Origin: Notospermus geniculatus
Taxonomy: Eukaryota; Nemertea; Pilidiophora; Heteronemertea; Lineidae
Length of the DNA stretch: 64,000 bases
Reading direction: 5' to 3'
Assembly (NCBI GenBank): GCA_002633025.1
Contig: NMRB01000466.1
Coordinates: forward strand, 162,949 to 226,948
Part shown: positions 34,388-47,000 of the stretch, piece after piece
Layout of the letters: the number at the start of each line of letters is the position of its first letter
Position numbering within the stretch: the stretch's first letter is position 1
Program-made: the position numbers and the translations under genes
Notes under the pieces: model-generated
Database searches by the model: none
Seen by the model: only the letters and a program-made list of their open reading frames with translations
What the model was told of the DNA's origin: nothing

Positions 34388-37300
34388 CTAAAAATCTAGC
34401 GTCTCCTTCTGGAAATTTAACCTCGGACTGTGTTGAGAGTAGAACTGCGAGTACCAGCGGCGGTGTTTCCCGATCAGGGAGTCCTCACTCGACTTGACAA
34501 ACAGAGGCCGCTTTTCATACCGCTTGTTGTTCCAGATCATTACATCACGGTCAACCTGTGGAAGAGAAGAAAGGAAATTTATTAGAAATCCAAAATTTGT
34601 TCTGTCGGTGACCAACAGGTGGCTGTCTGGCGCTCCGTCCGTCACCACAAGACTAGCTGTCTGCGGTGCCCTAGGGAGCGAGCGCTAAGAACCACTGATT
34701 ACCTCAGGATGTATCCATCACTTACCTGTAATGCTTCCCCCAGAAGATAACCCTTAGCAACGAAAGATGGCATCCTCCAGCTGGCGTACACGTTGTGGAC
34801 CATTTTTTGAACTAGGGGCTCGGTGGGAGTCAGTGAATGCACGAAGACACCCTTACCAAAAATGCCGTTGAAGAACAAGTAGACTATACCAGGCCCTATC
34901 TGAAAAAGAAGGAGATGTGTTTAAGACAAGGCACGTATGGGGGTGGGTGGAGGAATGAGTCTTGAAATAGCCAAGACGAAGGTGGTCAGGAAAAAACGGG
35001 CGGGAATCAATTCCTGATCAATTCTTGAGAAAACGACAGCGAGAAACCAACCTGTCTTGCTTCCACATGGAGTTCTAATCCAGGAAATTTACTTCCAAAC
35101 AATTCTAGAGTATGCGTCAGGTGAAGGGATCCAATATGTTTCTTTTTGGGATCCGGATGCTGGGACCACGCGGCTTGCCAGGAATGCTTGGCGAAGTCCC
35201 AGATCTTACTGTACATGTAACGGATGTCTGTACCAGATAGGAGGATGGGGCCATGGATCTGCTTCAGGTGGGCCACATCCGCACCGTTTTCAGGAATTTC
35301 CTGGAATGGATAGATTCATCGGTTGAAAAGTTGACGCTCTTGGACGTGTCCAAGAGTAGAAATGACTATAGCATCCCACAAAAATGTTTATTTTTACGGA
35401 ACGTCAAACTTTTTGCAACTGTAAACTGTAATTTGACTATGTATCGGAAAGCAATTTGCAGCAAATTTCATCGACATGCATACCTGGATGTGAGCATTGA
35501 TGTTGTGCTCAGTGCGCCCTCTATAAGTCCATGATCCATTTGTTATTTCCTCAATTTCCTCCGGCCACCAAGACGGTTCCTCTCCTTCAGCATGATACCA
35601 AACATAAATCCAACCATTTCTCTCTAAAGTCGGGTAGGCCTTCACTTTTGCCGCCTCAGGCACTGAAAAACAGAGACAAAATCATGCAGAAAGTCCTTGA
35701 GGATGAAGAAAGTTCGTGAAGACGAATGTCCAGGGAAGGAGAATCCTTGTGGACGAAATGTCCTGGGACTGAACGTCTGTGGAGACGAAATGTCCTGGGA
35801 CTGAACGTCTGTGGAGACGAAATGTCCAGGGACAAAAGTCCTTGAGACGAAATGTCCGCCGACGGAAAGTCCTTAGGAATGTCCAGGAATAGAAAGTCCT
35901 TGGGGACGAAAGGAAAGTCCTGGACAAAAGAAAAGCCCTGTGGAGGAAATGTGTGGGGACTGAAAGTTTGTTGGGACGAAATGACCAGGGACAGAAAGTC
36001 CTTGGAGACGAAATGTCCTGGACGGAAAGTCCTTAATGACGAAATATCAGGGGACGAAAAGTCGTTGGAGACGAAACATCCAGGGATGGAAAGTCCTGGA
36101 CACAAAACTGCGCGCGTACAAAATGTCGAAGGACACACCAAAATGGATGTCTCTCGCTCTTACCTTTCTCGGCATAAGGAATACTCGTACACTTCCCATC
36201 AGAACCGCGGAACTTCCAGCCGTGGAACGGACACTCGATACAATCTCCATGAATCTGTCCACCAACACCTAAATTGGCCCCCATGTGAGGACAGTAGGCA
36301 TCAAGAATATGTGCTTTACCGTGTTCGTCACGGAAGAGAGCGAAGTTTTCACCTACAATGAGACATTTGAAGACAAGAGTTAAGAAATTGCTGATGAAGT
36401 GTTGCATTTCTGGCTCTACCAGCTTACAATGTCTACCACAGGGCTCTTGGGGCAAAGCCGTAAGCGACCCTATTAGGATCTTGGCTTTGTCCCTGACCAC
36501 AATTCTTCCCATGTGTATGAAATTTTTGTTACTGCTTGTGTTGGTCAAAATAAATATCAAATACCACCAAGTGGTATTGCTTGACCGCCACTGGATACAG
36601 GTGTTGGGTTTCAGAATTAGGGCTGCTGAAAGCAACAGGTTAACAGGTTACCCTGAAAGTTATCGCAACAAGAAAGAAAAGATTGTAGACTTCATTCCGT
36701 GTCCAAGGGTGAAGTCCATCTTAAGATAATAAATACATCTGTATCTAGCTGGGAATGGTAATGATTTAACTTGGAGTGACCCCAGCTGCGGAGGGCAGTC
36801 CTAAGTCCGCTTAGAGATGCCCCACCTCCCCAACATCAAGTCAGAACACTGAGATTCATGCTGAGTTTGGAAGAAACATGTCCAGCACCACGTCCCAATA
36901 TAAAGTTCGTTGCCCCCGCCATCAGTCAGTGGTACCGGGTATCTATTTCATCTCGATATTATCAATCTCTTTTTGATATCCTGATTGAATAGCTGAGAAC
37001 AGATTAATACATTTATATTAATGGAAGTGATAACAACCTATGTGGAAAAGGTTAATTCCTAATCAAAATCTGCATCTTTTTTAAGATACATACATGACCA
37101 AGTTAAGTCAACGGAGTATGACAGTTTGGGGAGAGCACGCCCTTACGAAAGCTCAAGCTGGTGAGTTGGGCCAACGAAGTGGCACCCAGCGCTCGAGACT
37201 GCTCGCTGCTCTCGTAACGCTCTGCTGTACGTGTAGCGAAGCGGTAGGAGGGCAGAGACCAGGCTAGACCAACGCCCGTTTCTTGAGTGATACAAGCGAT

Positions 37301-40300
37301 GACGTTGGGAGCGCGCGGAGTGCTGAGAACCACTGATTACCTCAGGATGTGTGCGGTGACGTAGGGAGCGAGCGGAGTGCTAAGAACCACTGATTACCTC
37401 AGGAAGATGTTTTCGGAACGATACCTTTTGCTTTGAGACAAATACCAATTACTTTCCATGCTGGAGCTTCAAGCATTTTCTGATTCAAACTGAGAGCGAA
37501 AGCTGATTATTTGTGACTTAAGGATTGGAAGCAATATTTCTGATTGGAAAGAGAATCTTTCTTCGGAGTGAAACCGCTCAAGACGAGATAGAGGCGGTTC
37601 TAAGCTCACCAGCATATTACCCGTGGCGCGTGCATGGCCTGATTTGCTGAACGAGGTGTATCTTTCTAAACGATGTAATGTTGCAGGGGCCACCCTGAGA
37701 ATCTCAGAATCCCTGAACCAAGCGCGAGAAGGGGAGCCGGTTGTGAAGACCCTGGGTGCGAGGATGTGTTGGGGCTGGCATATGTCTTCACAATCGGCAT
37801 CTGGCTGGCGCTGAATCCTCCGATGCAGTCCTTCTTCACGAAGTCTCAGCCGATTGATTCGAATCACTGCTGACACCAATCATTTGATAGGGAATTCCAA
37901 GGACTGTTCATGGCATAGATCTACCAGACAATATTTGAATATAATGATAGGCAAATATCTTGAAATAACTATAAATATCACAGTATGTAAAGGCGGGCCG
38001 ATCGTTATGGCTTGGTGGCCCACGCGACTATAGGCTAGTATAGTATGGAGGCTAGCCGACCCCTTGTTTCTTTTGTAATAAGAGCACCAAATTTGGCACA
38101 GATGTAGATTTCGCCATATAAGACGAAATCGGGATCTGATGGCCGCCATCTTGGATTCCAATATGGCCGCCATGGAACCTTTTCCCATATATCTCGAATT
38201 CTGAGAGGGATCCGGATAGAAGGATGATTCCAATTTCTATACCCACATTTTTGGGGACGCCGAATCAAATGGTGTCATCGGAAATGACGTCAGATGTCCG
38301 CCATATTTGATTCCAAGATGGCCGCCAAGTTGTCCGACAATCTGTTCTTGAACTATAGGAGGGCCATCACTTTGCCAACAGTTTACATCATCATTTTGTC
38401 ACTTTCATACCGGTATGTCCCTTTAACCTGCGTCAGCTGTTTAATTGATTCGTTTGATGCGGTCGTCAAAATCTAGTTTGGGTCAGATTTGGGGCAGACA
38501 TGGTGTAGATTACTTAAAAACTAATCAGACATTGCGGTCTAATTAAGAGACCTCTTGCACTTTAAACAGTGATCAGACCATAATATGAGCACATGCTTCC
38601 TGGCACGATATCAGAACGTTCGTAACTATCATCATTCTCACTTGGCAATTTGGAAAGAGAAACATTTCCTCAAAACTATTTTTGCCCATAAATGCTCCAA
38701 AATCTGTGCACAGGGGTACAGTGGCTATAAAACGTGGTAGGACTACCGCTAGCAGCGCTGTCGTAGACCGTTATTCGTGGACCTGGGGCCATAGAAGCCT
38801 TCGCAACATTGCGTGCACGCAAATCTGTTGTAAGGTAGTCAGTGAACAATAGGGCATGTGCAGCCAAACAATAGACTTGCATGCACGCAAAGTTGCGAAG
38901 GCTTCGTGAATATGACCCCTGTGCATGTCCTGTATCTTGATTTCAACCCAGTAAATATTTAAATATTTTCTATCTTATGATCCCCAAAGTCCACGTTACA
39001 TATTGATTCAAGTCTTCTTTTCAAGATTCCCAGGTGAAGTGGAGCTCTTTCACCGACCATGGCATGCCTTGATAAGGTGATATAGTCATGATCATGACTG
39101 GATATTTTGTCTCTTTGGTATCGTCTGTCATCCCTAACCCCTTCACTCTCAAGGCCTATTTTGTCGTCGACAGTGAGAAGATGTGAAAAATCTTGAAACC
39201 AGGGCGGATCCAGGATTTCGGGAAAGAGGGGGTGCACTGTATTATTAACATTGAAATCTGCGGTGAATTTCAATGATTTGCTCCTAATTTCAGAATTTCA
39301 CGGTCGATTTTACAGATTTGTTGGCCGAAAGGAGGGCGTGCGCCGGTGCGCCCACCGGATCCGCGCCTGGAAATCCTGTCACATAGGTACGATATTTGGA
39401 AAGCTCTTCGAGAGTGCCTTCCAATGGCAGGGTTTCTGTGGGAAGGACTTCGTGGGTTTCGTCGATGTAAAGAAACTGCCGCAGGTACAAAAAAATCTTC
39501 AACTGAGCGCCTCTGGTTCAGCGAGGGATGATTCTGAAGCGAGGTTCATTGGCACACGGATTTTGTCCGATTCAGGTCCGTAAAAAATCTATCAAACTGA
39601 CTTTTGCGTTGTCGTATCCGGAAAACTAGCGGCAAACGGACTGGACTCGTGCGCCAATGTTTGAAAGCTCGGATCCAAACGTTTGGCGATCGGCAGGTTG
39701 GCAGCTTCCTGAGTGAACGCAACGTCCTTTCAGAATTCAGGACCCATGTTCCCGAAGCCGTCGTGAGGTTAACGATGTCGTTACGCTATGCATTTTTCCA
39801 GTTTTAACGACATCGTTAACCTAACGACGGCTTCGGGAACATGGCTCCAGGTCCGTAAAAACTCTATCAAACTGACTTTTGCGTTGTCGTGTCCGGAAAA
39901 CTAGCGGCAAACGGACTGGACTCGTGCGCGAATGTTTGAAAGCTCGGATCCAAACGTTTGTCGATCGGAGGTTGGCAGCTTCCTGAGTGAACGCAACGTC
40001 ATACTGAGTCCTTTCAGAGCAATGATTCCCCGAATGCCGGGGCCTTTGAATTTGATGGTTTGGTCTATTTCACAAGAATTTAGTGTAAAAAGTATTAAAA
40101 AAGCAGTGAAAGTCATTCATGAGGAACTAGCGACACCATTAAAGTGGGATCACGAAAGTATGACGACGTGTTCTTCCGCATACAGACAATGGATCGTCTG
40201 CATTGTAATTTCTTGGTAGCCATCCTCGAGATGAATGAGATAGGAATACCACAGTTTATGTGCATGTCACTTTTATGTCACTCTTCACGGTAAAGTGGTC

Positions 40301-43300
40301 TGCAAGCACCCTCGGTGTGTGGCTGACGATGTTGTGGATGTCCTGGGAGAATTTACAAGGGGTGCTTTATTATGAGAAGGAAATGTTTGTCAGTGATACC
40401 TGTAATGTCTGATATGTCTTTTCTGGACACTGGGGTGTATGTTGTACTGCAAGTTACAGTAGATCCATCCTCGCACCCAGGGTCTTCACAACCGGCTCCC
40501 CTTCTCGCGCTTGCATCATTGAGGGAGGGTACGACCGTAAATGACCTGAGATTCTCAGGATACAGTAGATCCCGATCGCCAAGCTTGACAGCACAAGACA
40601 AGCAGGAGATGGTTTAAAGAAAGGCACGAGATATTGACCCGTTTGCCCTCAATGAATGATAAGATCATGTCCTAAAGAATCATACAAATGTGATAATCTG
40701 GCCAGTCACGTGACGTCAAATGATGGAGAGACATTGCACAACAGGTGATGTCCCCTCCCTACTGACCGTTTTCGCTGTCATCAAAAATAAGTGTATATTT
40801 TGGGTCACACTCCTCCTAGTGGAGAGTAGTCCGAAGGTGAAGTGACCGTACTAGGCCTTGATATTTCAAGACAGACATACCAATCACATCGAATGGTTAT
40901 TATTGGTCTATTATATTTTCAAGGGCGTTGATTGCAACATCAAGACGCCGTGTGTTCGTCTCGTGAGTGGAAACCGATGTTCAATGACAGCATAGCTGCT
41001 GATTCGGCGAAGCTTGATCATGATGATGTCACATCTATAGCACAGCATCTTGTAAACTTATTTCAAGATGTGATTATATCCGCAAATAAGACGTTACAAA
41101 ATAAAGACGCTGTGAGCCTGTCATGATGTTTAGTCGTGATGTGAACTCAAGCCGTAGCTTAGAAAGACGTTGGGCGGCGCTGGAATCGTCAGAATGATCT
41201 GGAGTCGTAGCTGAGAAAGACGTTGAGCGGCGATGCAGCTGTAGCTAGGAAAGATGTCGGGCGGCGCTGCAGTCGTAGCTAGGAAAGACGTTGAGCGGCG
41301 CTGCAGTTGTAGCTAGGAAAGACGTTGAGCGGCGCTGCAGTCGTAGCTAGGAATGACGTTGGGCGGCGCTGCAGTAGCTAGGAAAGACGTCGGGCGGCGA
41401 TGCAGTTGTAAAGCTAGGATAGACGTCGGGCGGCGCTGCAGTTGTAGCTAGGAAAGACGTTGGGCGGCGCTGCAGTCGTAGCTAGGAATGACGTTGGGCG
41501 GCGCTGCAGTCGTAGCTAGGAAAGACGTTGGGCGGCGCTGCAGTCGTCAGTATGATCTGCAGTCGCAACCGTGACAAATCAAAACTAGGCTAGAAACTCT
41601 TCTCAAGCTGGGAGTCTAGATCACATCACAACATGTCCGCTGGATGGACAGCATCCTGCTGGTTGATGATTCGGCGAAGCTGTGACCATGACGTCACGGC
41701 TATTTTCAACTTGATGTAAACTTTTTTCAAGAGTAATTCGGTCGTATTCGACCACCATGTCAGTGAAGGAGCGCGACAGGAAGCCTGTCATCAAAAGACG
41801 AGAAGGAAAACAACTCCATTGATACCCCATGACGATTTACCGGAAATGACCCACATCTCATTCATGAGATAAAAATAAGGCCATCTTCGGTGGAATTTTG
41901 GTGATTTGGTATTTCACGGGGTGTCATCAACACAGTTCGAGACACGCAGGTTATTGTGAAAGGCGTCTAATTGTGTGTGACATCAGTGGGGGTTTCCTCT
42001 GGTACAGATAAGTGGTAGACCGTCTCAAAATACACCCCGGTAAGGTTTTGGAACACGAGTTGGGAGCTTCCCACCTGCACACTTGTTGGTATATATTTTA
42101 ATTCTATGTAATGTAATTAGAGGCCTAATTTTGGGACACCAAAGGCACAAGACTTGTGCTTGCAACATCCAGTGCTTTCTGAAGGTTATGATTGAATTAA
42201 GGTTTATGTAAAGTGACTCGAAATAATTTTTGACGCAAAAAGTCTGGCTAACTGCACACTAAATTTGGAAAACAAGGCTCGGGGGCCCTAGGGAGCCGTC
42301 ATAAGGAGGTGCCCGGAGCCTTGTTTTCTCCATTTAGTGCACAGTTAGTCAGATTTTTTGCGTCAAAAATTCGAGATTTCGCGTCACTTTACATAACTCT
42401 TAAATGCAAGGACGCAGCCTGAGACTTGGGTCATTTCACTTGCCTCTTGCAAAAGGGGCGCGACGTAGAGTAGGAGGCATGCCTGAACGACCCTGGTTCG
42501 AGACGATGGAAGGAGGACGACGCCCTGTGAATTTATGATAGCGACAGATCCGACATCACCAAGTTCGAAATGATCCTACCCACCTCAGAGTATCGATTGA
42601 ACATGATTGCAGCGTTACATGCATTCACTTACCGATGTAACGTTCAATCATCATGTTGTTGTCACATAATGAAAATGAAAATTATCACACTGCCCATCTG
42701 CCAATGAATTATATCATTCACTCTACCGATATACTGGGTACACCTTACCATTCAGTGAAATTGTTGGTGTCAGTTTTCATCTCAACGAACTGAGGGGGTC
42801 GCCCTTCCACTGTCATCATTCCTATTATGGCGAGAAGAGTTCGATAGAGGGTGAGGGGGTTCAAGTCAGGGGAATGATTTTGTGGAGGTGAAAGGGTAGG
42901 CCCAGAAGATGGTAGCAATTCGAATCAGCTTGCACCCTGACTATTACGGGGACAAAGACAGAGAGGTTAGAAAAAAATAGGATAGACCGCGCGGCCTCGA
43001 TTAAAAATGCTGACAAAATGGCTGATTTGCAAGTTGGTACCATATTAATCCCTTCTCCAGAATTCACGAATTTTCGACCCCAACCGGGGTCTTTTTCAAG
43101 TGGAACTTTACAATCTGAAACTCTAGAAAAGACTTTTCTAGAGTTTCAGATTGTAAAGTTCCACTTGAAAAAGACCCCGGTTGGGGTCGAAAATTCGTGA
43201 ATTCTGGAGATTGACTTCTTGCTTATTATCATTTTGTGTGTCAATTTTGTGCTATTCTGTATCTTGGATATTAATCCCTTCCATGGAGAAACAAAGCTTC

Positions 43301-44015
43301 TGACGTCCACCCTCTCGTCGGCATACTGCTGACACTGCGGTAACATGTCAAGTCCAACCAATCACCATTAGCTAACAGAAATGGATCCCTGGATTAATCA
43401 AGCACCACATCACCACATTAAACCATCCAACCTATTGAGGTGATCTCCTCGCGAAACTGACTCAGGGTAGCAGGGAAAACGGATATGGTGAACACTACAT
43501 GGAAAGTCATTGTGGACACGTCAAGGAGTTCTGGCCATGGTCAAGGGGGTGTGGGCTGGGATACTGGGTCATATGAATAAAGACTAGTAAATGCTTTTAC
43601 TTGAATTTTGCAATACAAATGCACTAGGCAATGCTGTACAAATCTGAAGTAAAAGCATTTGCTAGTCTTTATTTATATGATCAAAAATAGGGTGTCTTCC
43701 CATTTCGCCCTTTCCCAATTCGCCGCCTAATGGTTATTGGTTAGGGTTAGCTACCAGTATTTAATGGATTTACTGTTAGGGGGCGAAATGGGAAGGGGCG
43801 AAGTGGGAATAAACCCTCCTTCCGGCAATGGGTCGACAGATTTTATTTCAATTTTTGATATGACCCATTGCCGGAAGGAGTGCATGGCTTTGGTGAGGAT
43901 GGGGTCTCAACCTCCGTTCAGCTTCCCAGTTCAAGAGGAACGACCATAAGAACTTGGACACATCAGACACAGCAACTGTTTAAATCTGCGGTCATGGCGG
44001 TGGTTGATTGATTAG

Positions 44016-44056
<41 letters not shown>

Positions 44057-47000
44057 CGCTTACTTGCTTGTTTGATAATTGTGTTGTGGCTGATAACCAC
44101 AGACCTATAATTTTGTGAAGCTGGACAAGCCACTCAGTTCTCGTGCCGCCCAAGGTACCACCCATCCTGGGAACCCAGGGCATTTCCACTCTGCATAGCG
44201 CGTTACGTGCGAGTAGGGGAGCGCGTTTTAGAGGACCTGTTGCAAGAGGATGGGTACCACCCTGATGTGGCTTTCACAATAAGACGTTCAATACATTTCT
44301 ACGTCTGAGGTATGTTAACTTTATGTAATGCGACAAAAGCAGAAATGCTGAGAAGCTCCTCGATAAGGAAATACATGTACATTATTTTTCTTGTTCTCGT
44401 TGTTGTCGGGTTATTTATAGACACGCCTTGAATGAAAGATTCATGCAATCCCAGTATGTTATGGTCTAATAATTCTCCTTTTCTCCTTTCACCGCACTTC
44501 ACGGTCAAATTCTTCATCAAATTATCTGAATACGCTCCAAAATGTCGTTCGCGTGGGACAAGACACATACTTCGAAGTCGTGTCAATGTTGTTGTAAAGC
44601 CTAGTTGGTTCAACACAGAAACTTCCATAAAACTTGCAAGGCCAACGCCGAAGCATTAGTCTATTGATTTGAAGCAATCAACGATTATTGTGGGTAATGG
44701 GTCATATGAATAAAGTCTAGTAAATGCTTTTACTTGAATTTCGCAATACAAATGCACCAGACAATGCTGTACAAATCTGAAGTAAAAGCATTGCTGGTCT
44801 TTATTCATATGACCCATTGTCTGTTACCATGATTTCGGCCTCCTCAGATTAACGGTGTAACATCTGCCAATATTCCCCGTTTTCCGTGTTTCCTAGATAG
44901 AGATTGAATGTTCAGCAGGGCAGGGGGAACATTCACACACAGAAACACTGATATATGTTACACCGGACGGAATCTTACAAAAGACAGGTGTGAAAGTTAG
45001 ACGGTCGTGAACCATTCAGACAGGTCTGGGGACCCTTCATGATCGTCTGCAATGCAGAGCAAGTACAATTCTTGGTAGCTACTCATTTACCCAAAACATT
45101 GCCAAGAATTACTATTATCGACAAGCGGGCACCGTTTCTAGCCGCACTTGTCCACATTTCTTGCACTAATCTTCTTTATCAAGGACCATTAAGTGATTCT
45201 CGCGAAGATGGTTTCACAGCAGACGAAGCAAATGGTGTGATCGGTATGGCTATCGGCGGTCAGGGTGTGACCTGACTCGCTGAGTGGCGATAAGACCAAT
45301 GAACAGACATCTTGCTGGCAACTGTTTTGTACCGGCGAACGGACACTGGCCATGATGTCCTCTCAGAAAATCTCAATCTGAGCAACGAAGAGGCCCGTCT
45401 CGAGAGGCTGCATTGCAGAACATAGACATTATCCACCCCATACGGCTTCTTGTTCAACCTAAGATGACAGCCAAACTGTCATGCTTACAGCTGGACAAGG
45501 GTTCTTCAAACAAATCCAGATCCATCAGGTGATCAGACAGCATTTCATCCAGGCGCGGATCCAGGGGTTGCGCACCCGGCGCACGCACCCTTTCGGCCAA
45601 CAAATCTATAAAATTGACCGTGAAATTCTGAAATTTGAAGCAAATCATTGAAATTCACTGCAGATTTCAATATTTCTAGCACAGTGCGCCCCCCTCTTTT
45701 TCGAAATTGTGGGTCCGCCCTTGTCATCTCCGGACTTCCTCAGGAAAGAGAGGTCCAGGGACGAAATCGGGGTACGAAAAGTCCGAGAGCCACCTCAGGC
45801 AACATATTACATTCATGGCTAGACTCACTTTCAGACACGATGAGCACAAGATTGTGACATTATTATTGCCGAGAATCGCATCCCTTCCAGACAAACTGTC
45901 AATAATCCATAAATACTTCATAAACTGGCCGATAATCCCGAACCGTGAGCCGAATATCAAACCCTGACATTGTGGCCTACGTGAATCATCACACGCAGGC
46001 CGGACGAGGCTGACCAGTATTGTACCTCGGGTTGAGTCCAATTTGGATTGAGAGTGCTTCATGTCTTCTTGGTGAAGAGGGTTTGAGAGGATGTCGCCAA
46101 TAACCTGTAGAATTCCTCAGATCATGCTGGCCCGGGATGCTGGCTCCCAGCAGCACCACGCTGAGGTACCATTTTGATCAAAGTTCCCTGCTGAATGTTG
46201 TAGCTAGGCTGGAGCCATGTTCCCGAAGCCATCGTTAGGTTAACGATGTCGTTAAAACTGGGAAAATGCAAAGCGTAACGACATCGTTAACCTAACGACG
46301 GCTTCGGGAACATGGCTCCTGGATGGTAAGGCTGAGAGCAGCCATATTTGAAGTGCCACAAATGTTGGGTTCGGTTGTGGACTAGCTTTCCCAAACCATG
46401 CAACGAATACGACAGCCATAGTAGGCCAGGCCTACGGTAAAGCCTTCCATGAATGAACTTGTCGTTCACACTCAAACAAAAGGACCATAGCAACAAGCCA
46501 AAATAAAAAAATAAGAAGCTTATTTTTCACAAGGTAGGCTCACCCACAACTACAGAACGCGGCAAACAAGTCGGTAATTGTGTAGCAAACCCTGGGCTAA
46601 CTTGACCTAAACTTGTAAAACATTGAATTTAGCAGACGAAGGGACTGGGTAATTATGGACATACCCCTTGACCTGTGTATGATGTGGTTGAACAGCTCTC
46701 GTAATTTTTAACTTATAGCCCTATAATGTACCATAATATGCTGGTTTAAGAATTTATTTCTACCTTCACGGTTCAAGATTTTCTTCGTAAGATGTTCAGT
46801 ACCAATTCGCTTACTTGTTCATGTTCCCTTTTTGCCCCTTCCCAGATCGAACTGAGATGAATGGACACCACATCCCCTTTAACATGCAGCTTTTAATTAT
46901 GAATGAACCGTTGCATGTTGTCATAAATCGATTGTTTTATAATTGATATCAGCGGTGAAATACAATGGCAAATGGAAAAAGCAACCCAGTCAAGGTTACA

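Larger units (their letters stand above)
23210..36852 (+). repeat. Tandem unit 2 (13.6 kb)
   Basis: Direct repeat of unit 1 with the same gene order and orientation. About 23 of 575 bases differ in the last NFKBIL1 exon by eye. Insertions unique to this unit are at 24931-25109, 25779-25996, 29016-29121, 29289-30185 and 36440-36561. It ends at AACACTGA (36852), after which the sequence is single copy. Confidence 0.95.

Noticed and set aside
37469-37879. 136-codon minus-strand frame as a gene
   Set aside because: It lies over a dispersed repeat also present near 40455-40565 and shows no domain or splice evidence.
41152-41560. CRISPR-like array
   Set aside because: It is a head-to-tail 34-bp minisatellite without spacers, in animal DNA.
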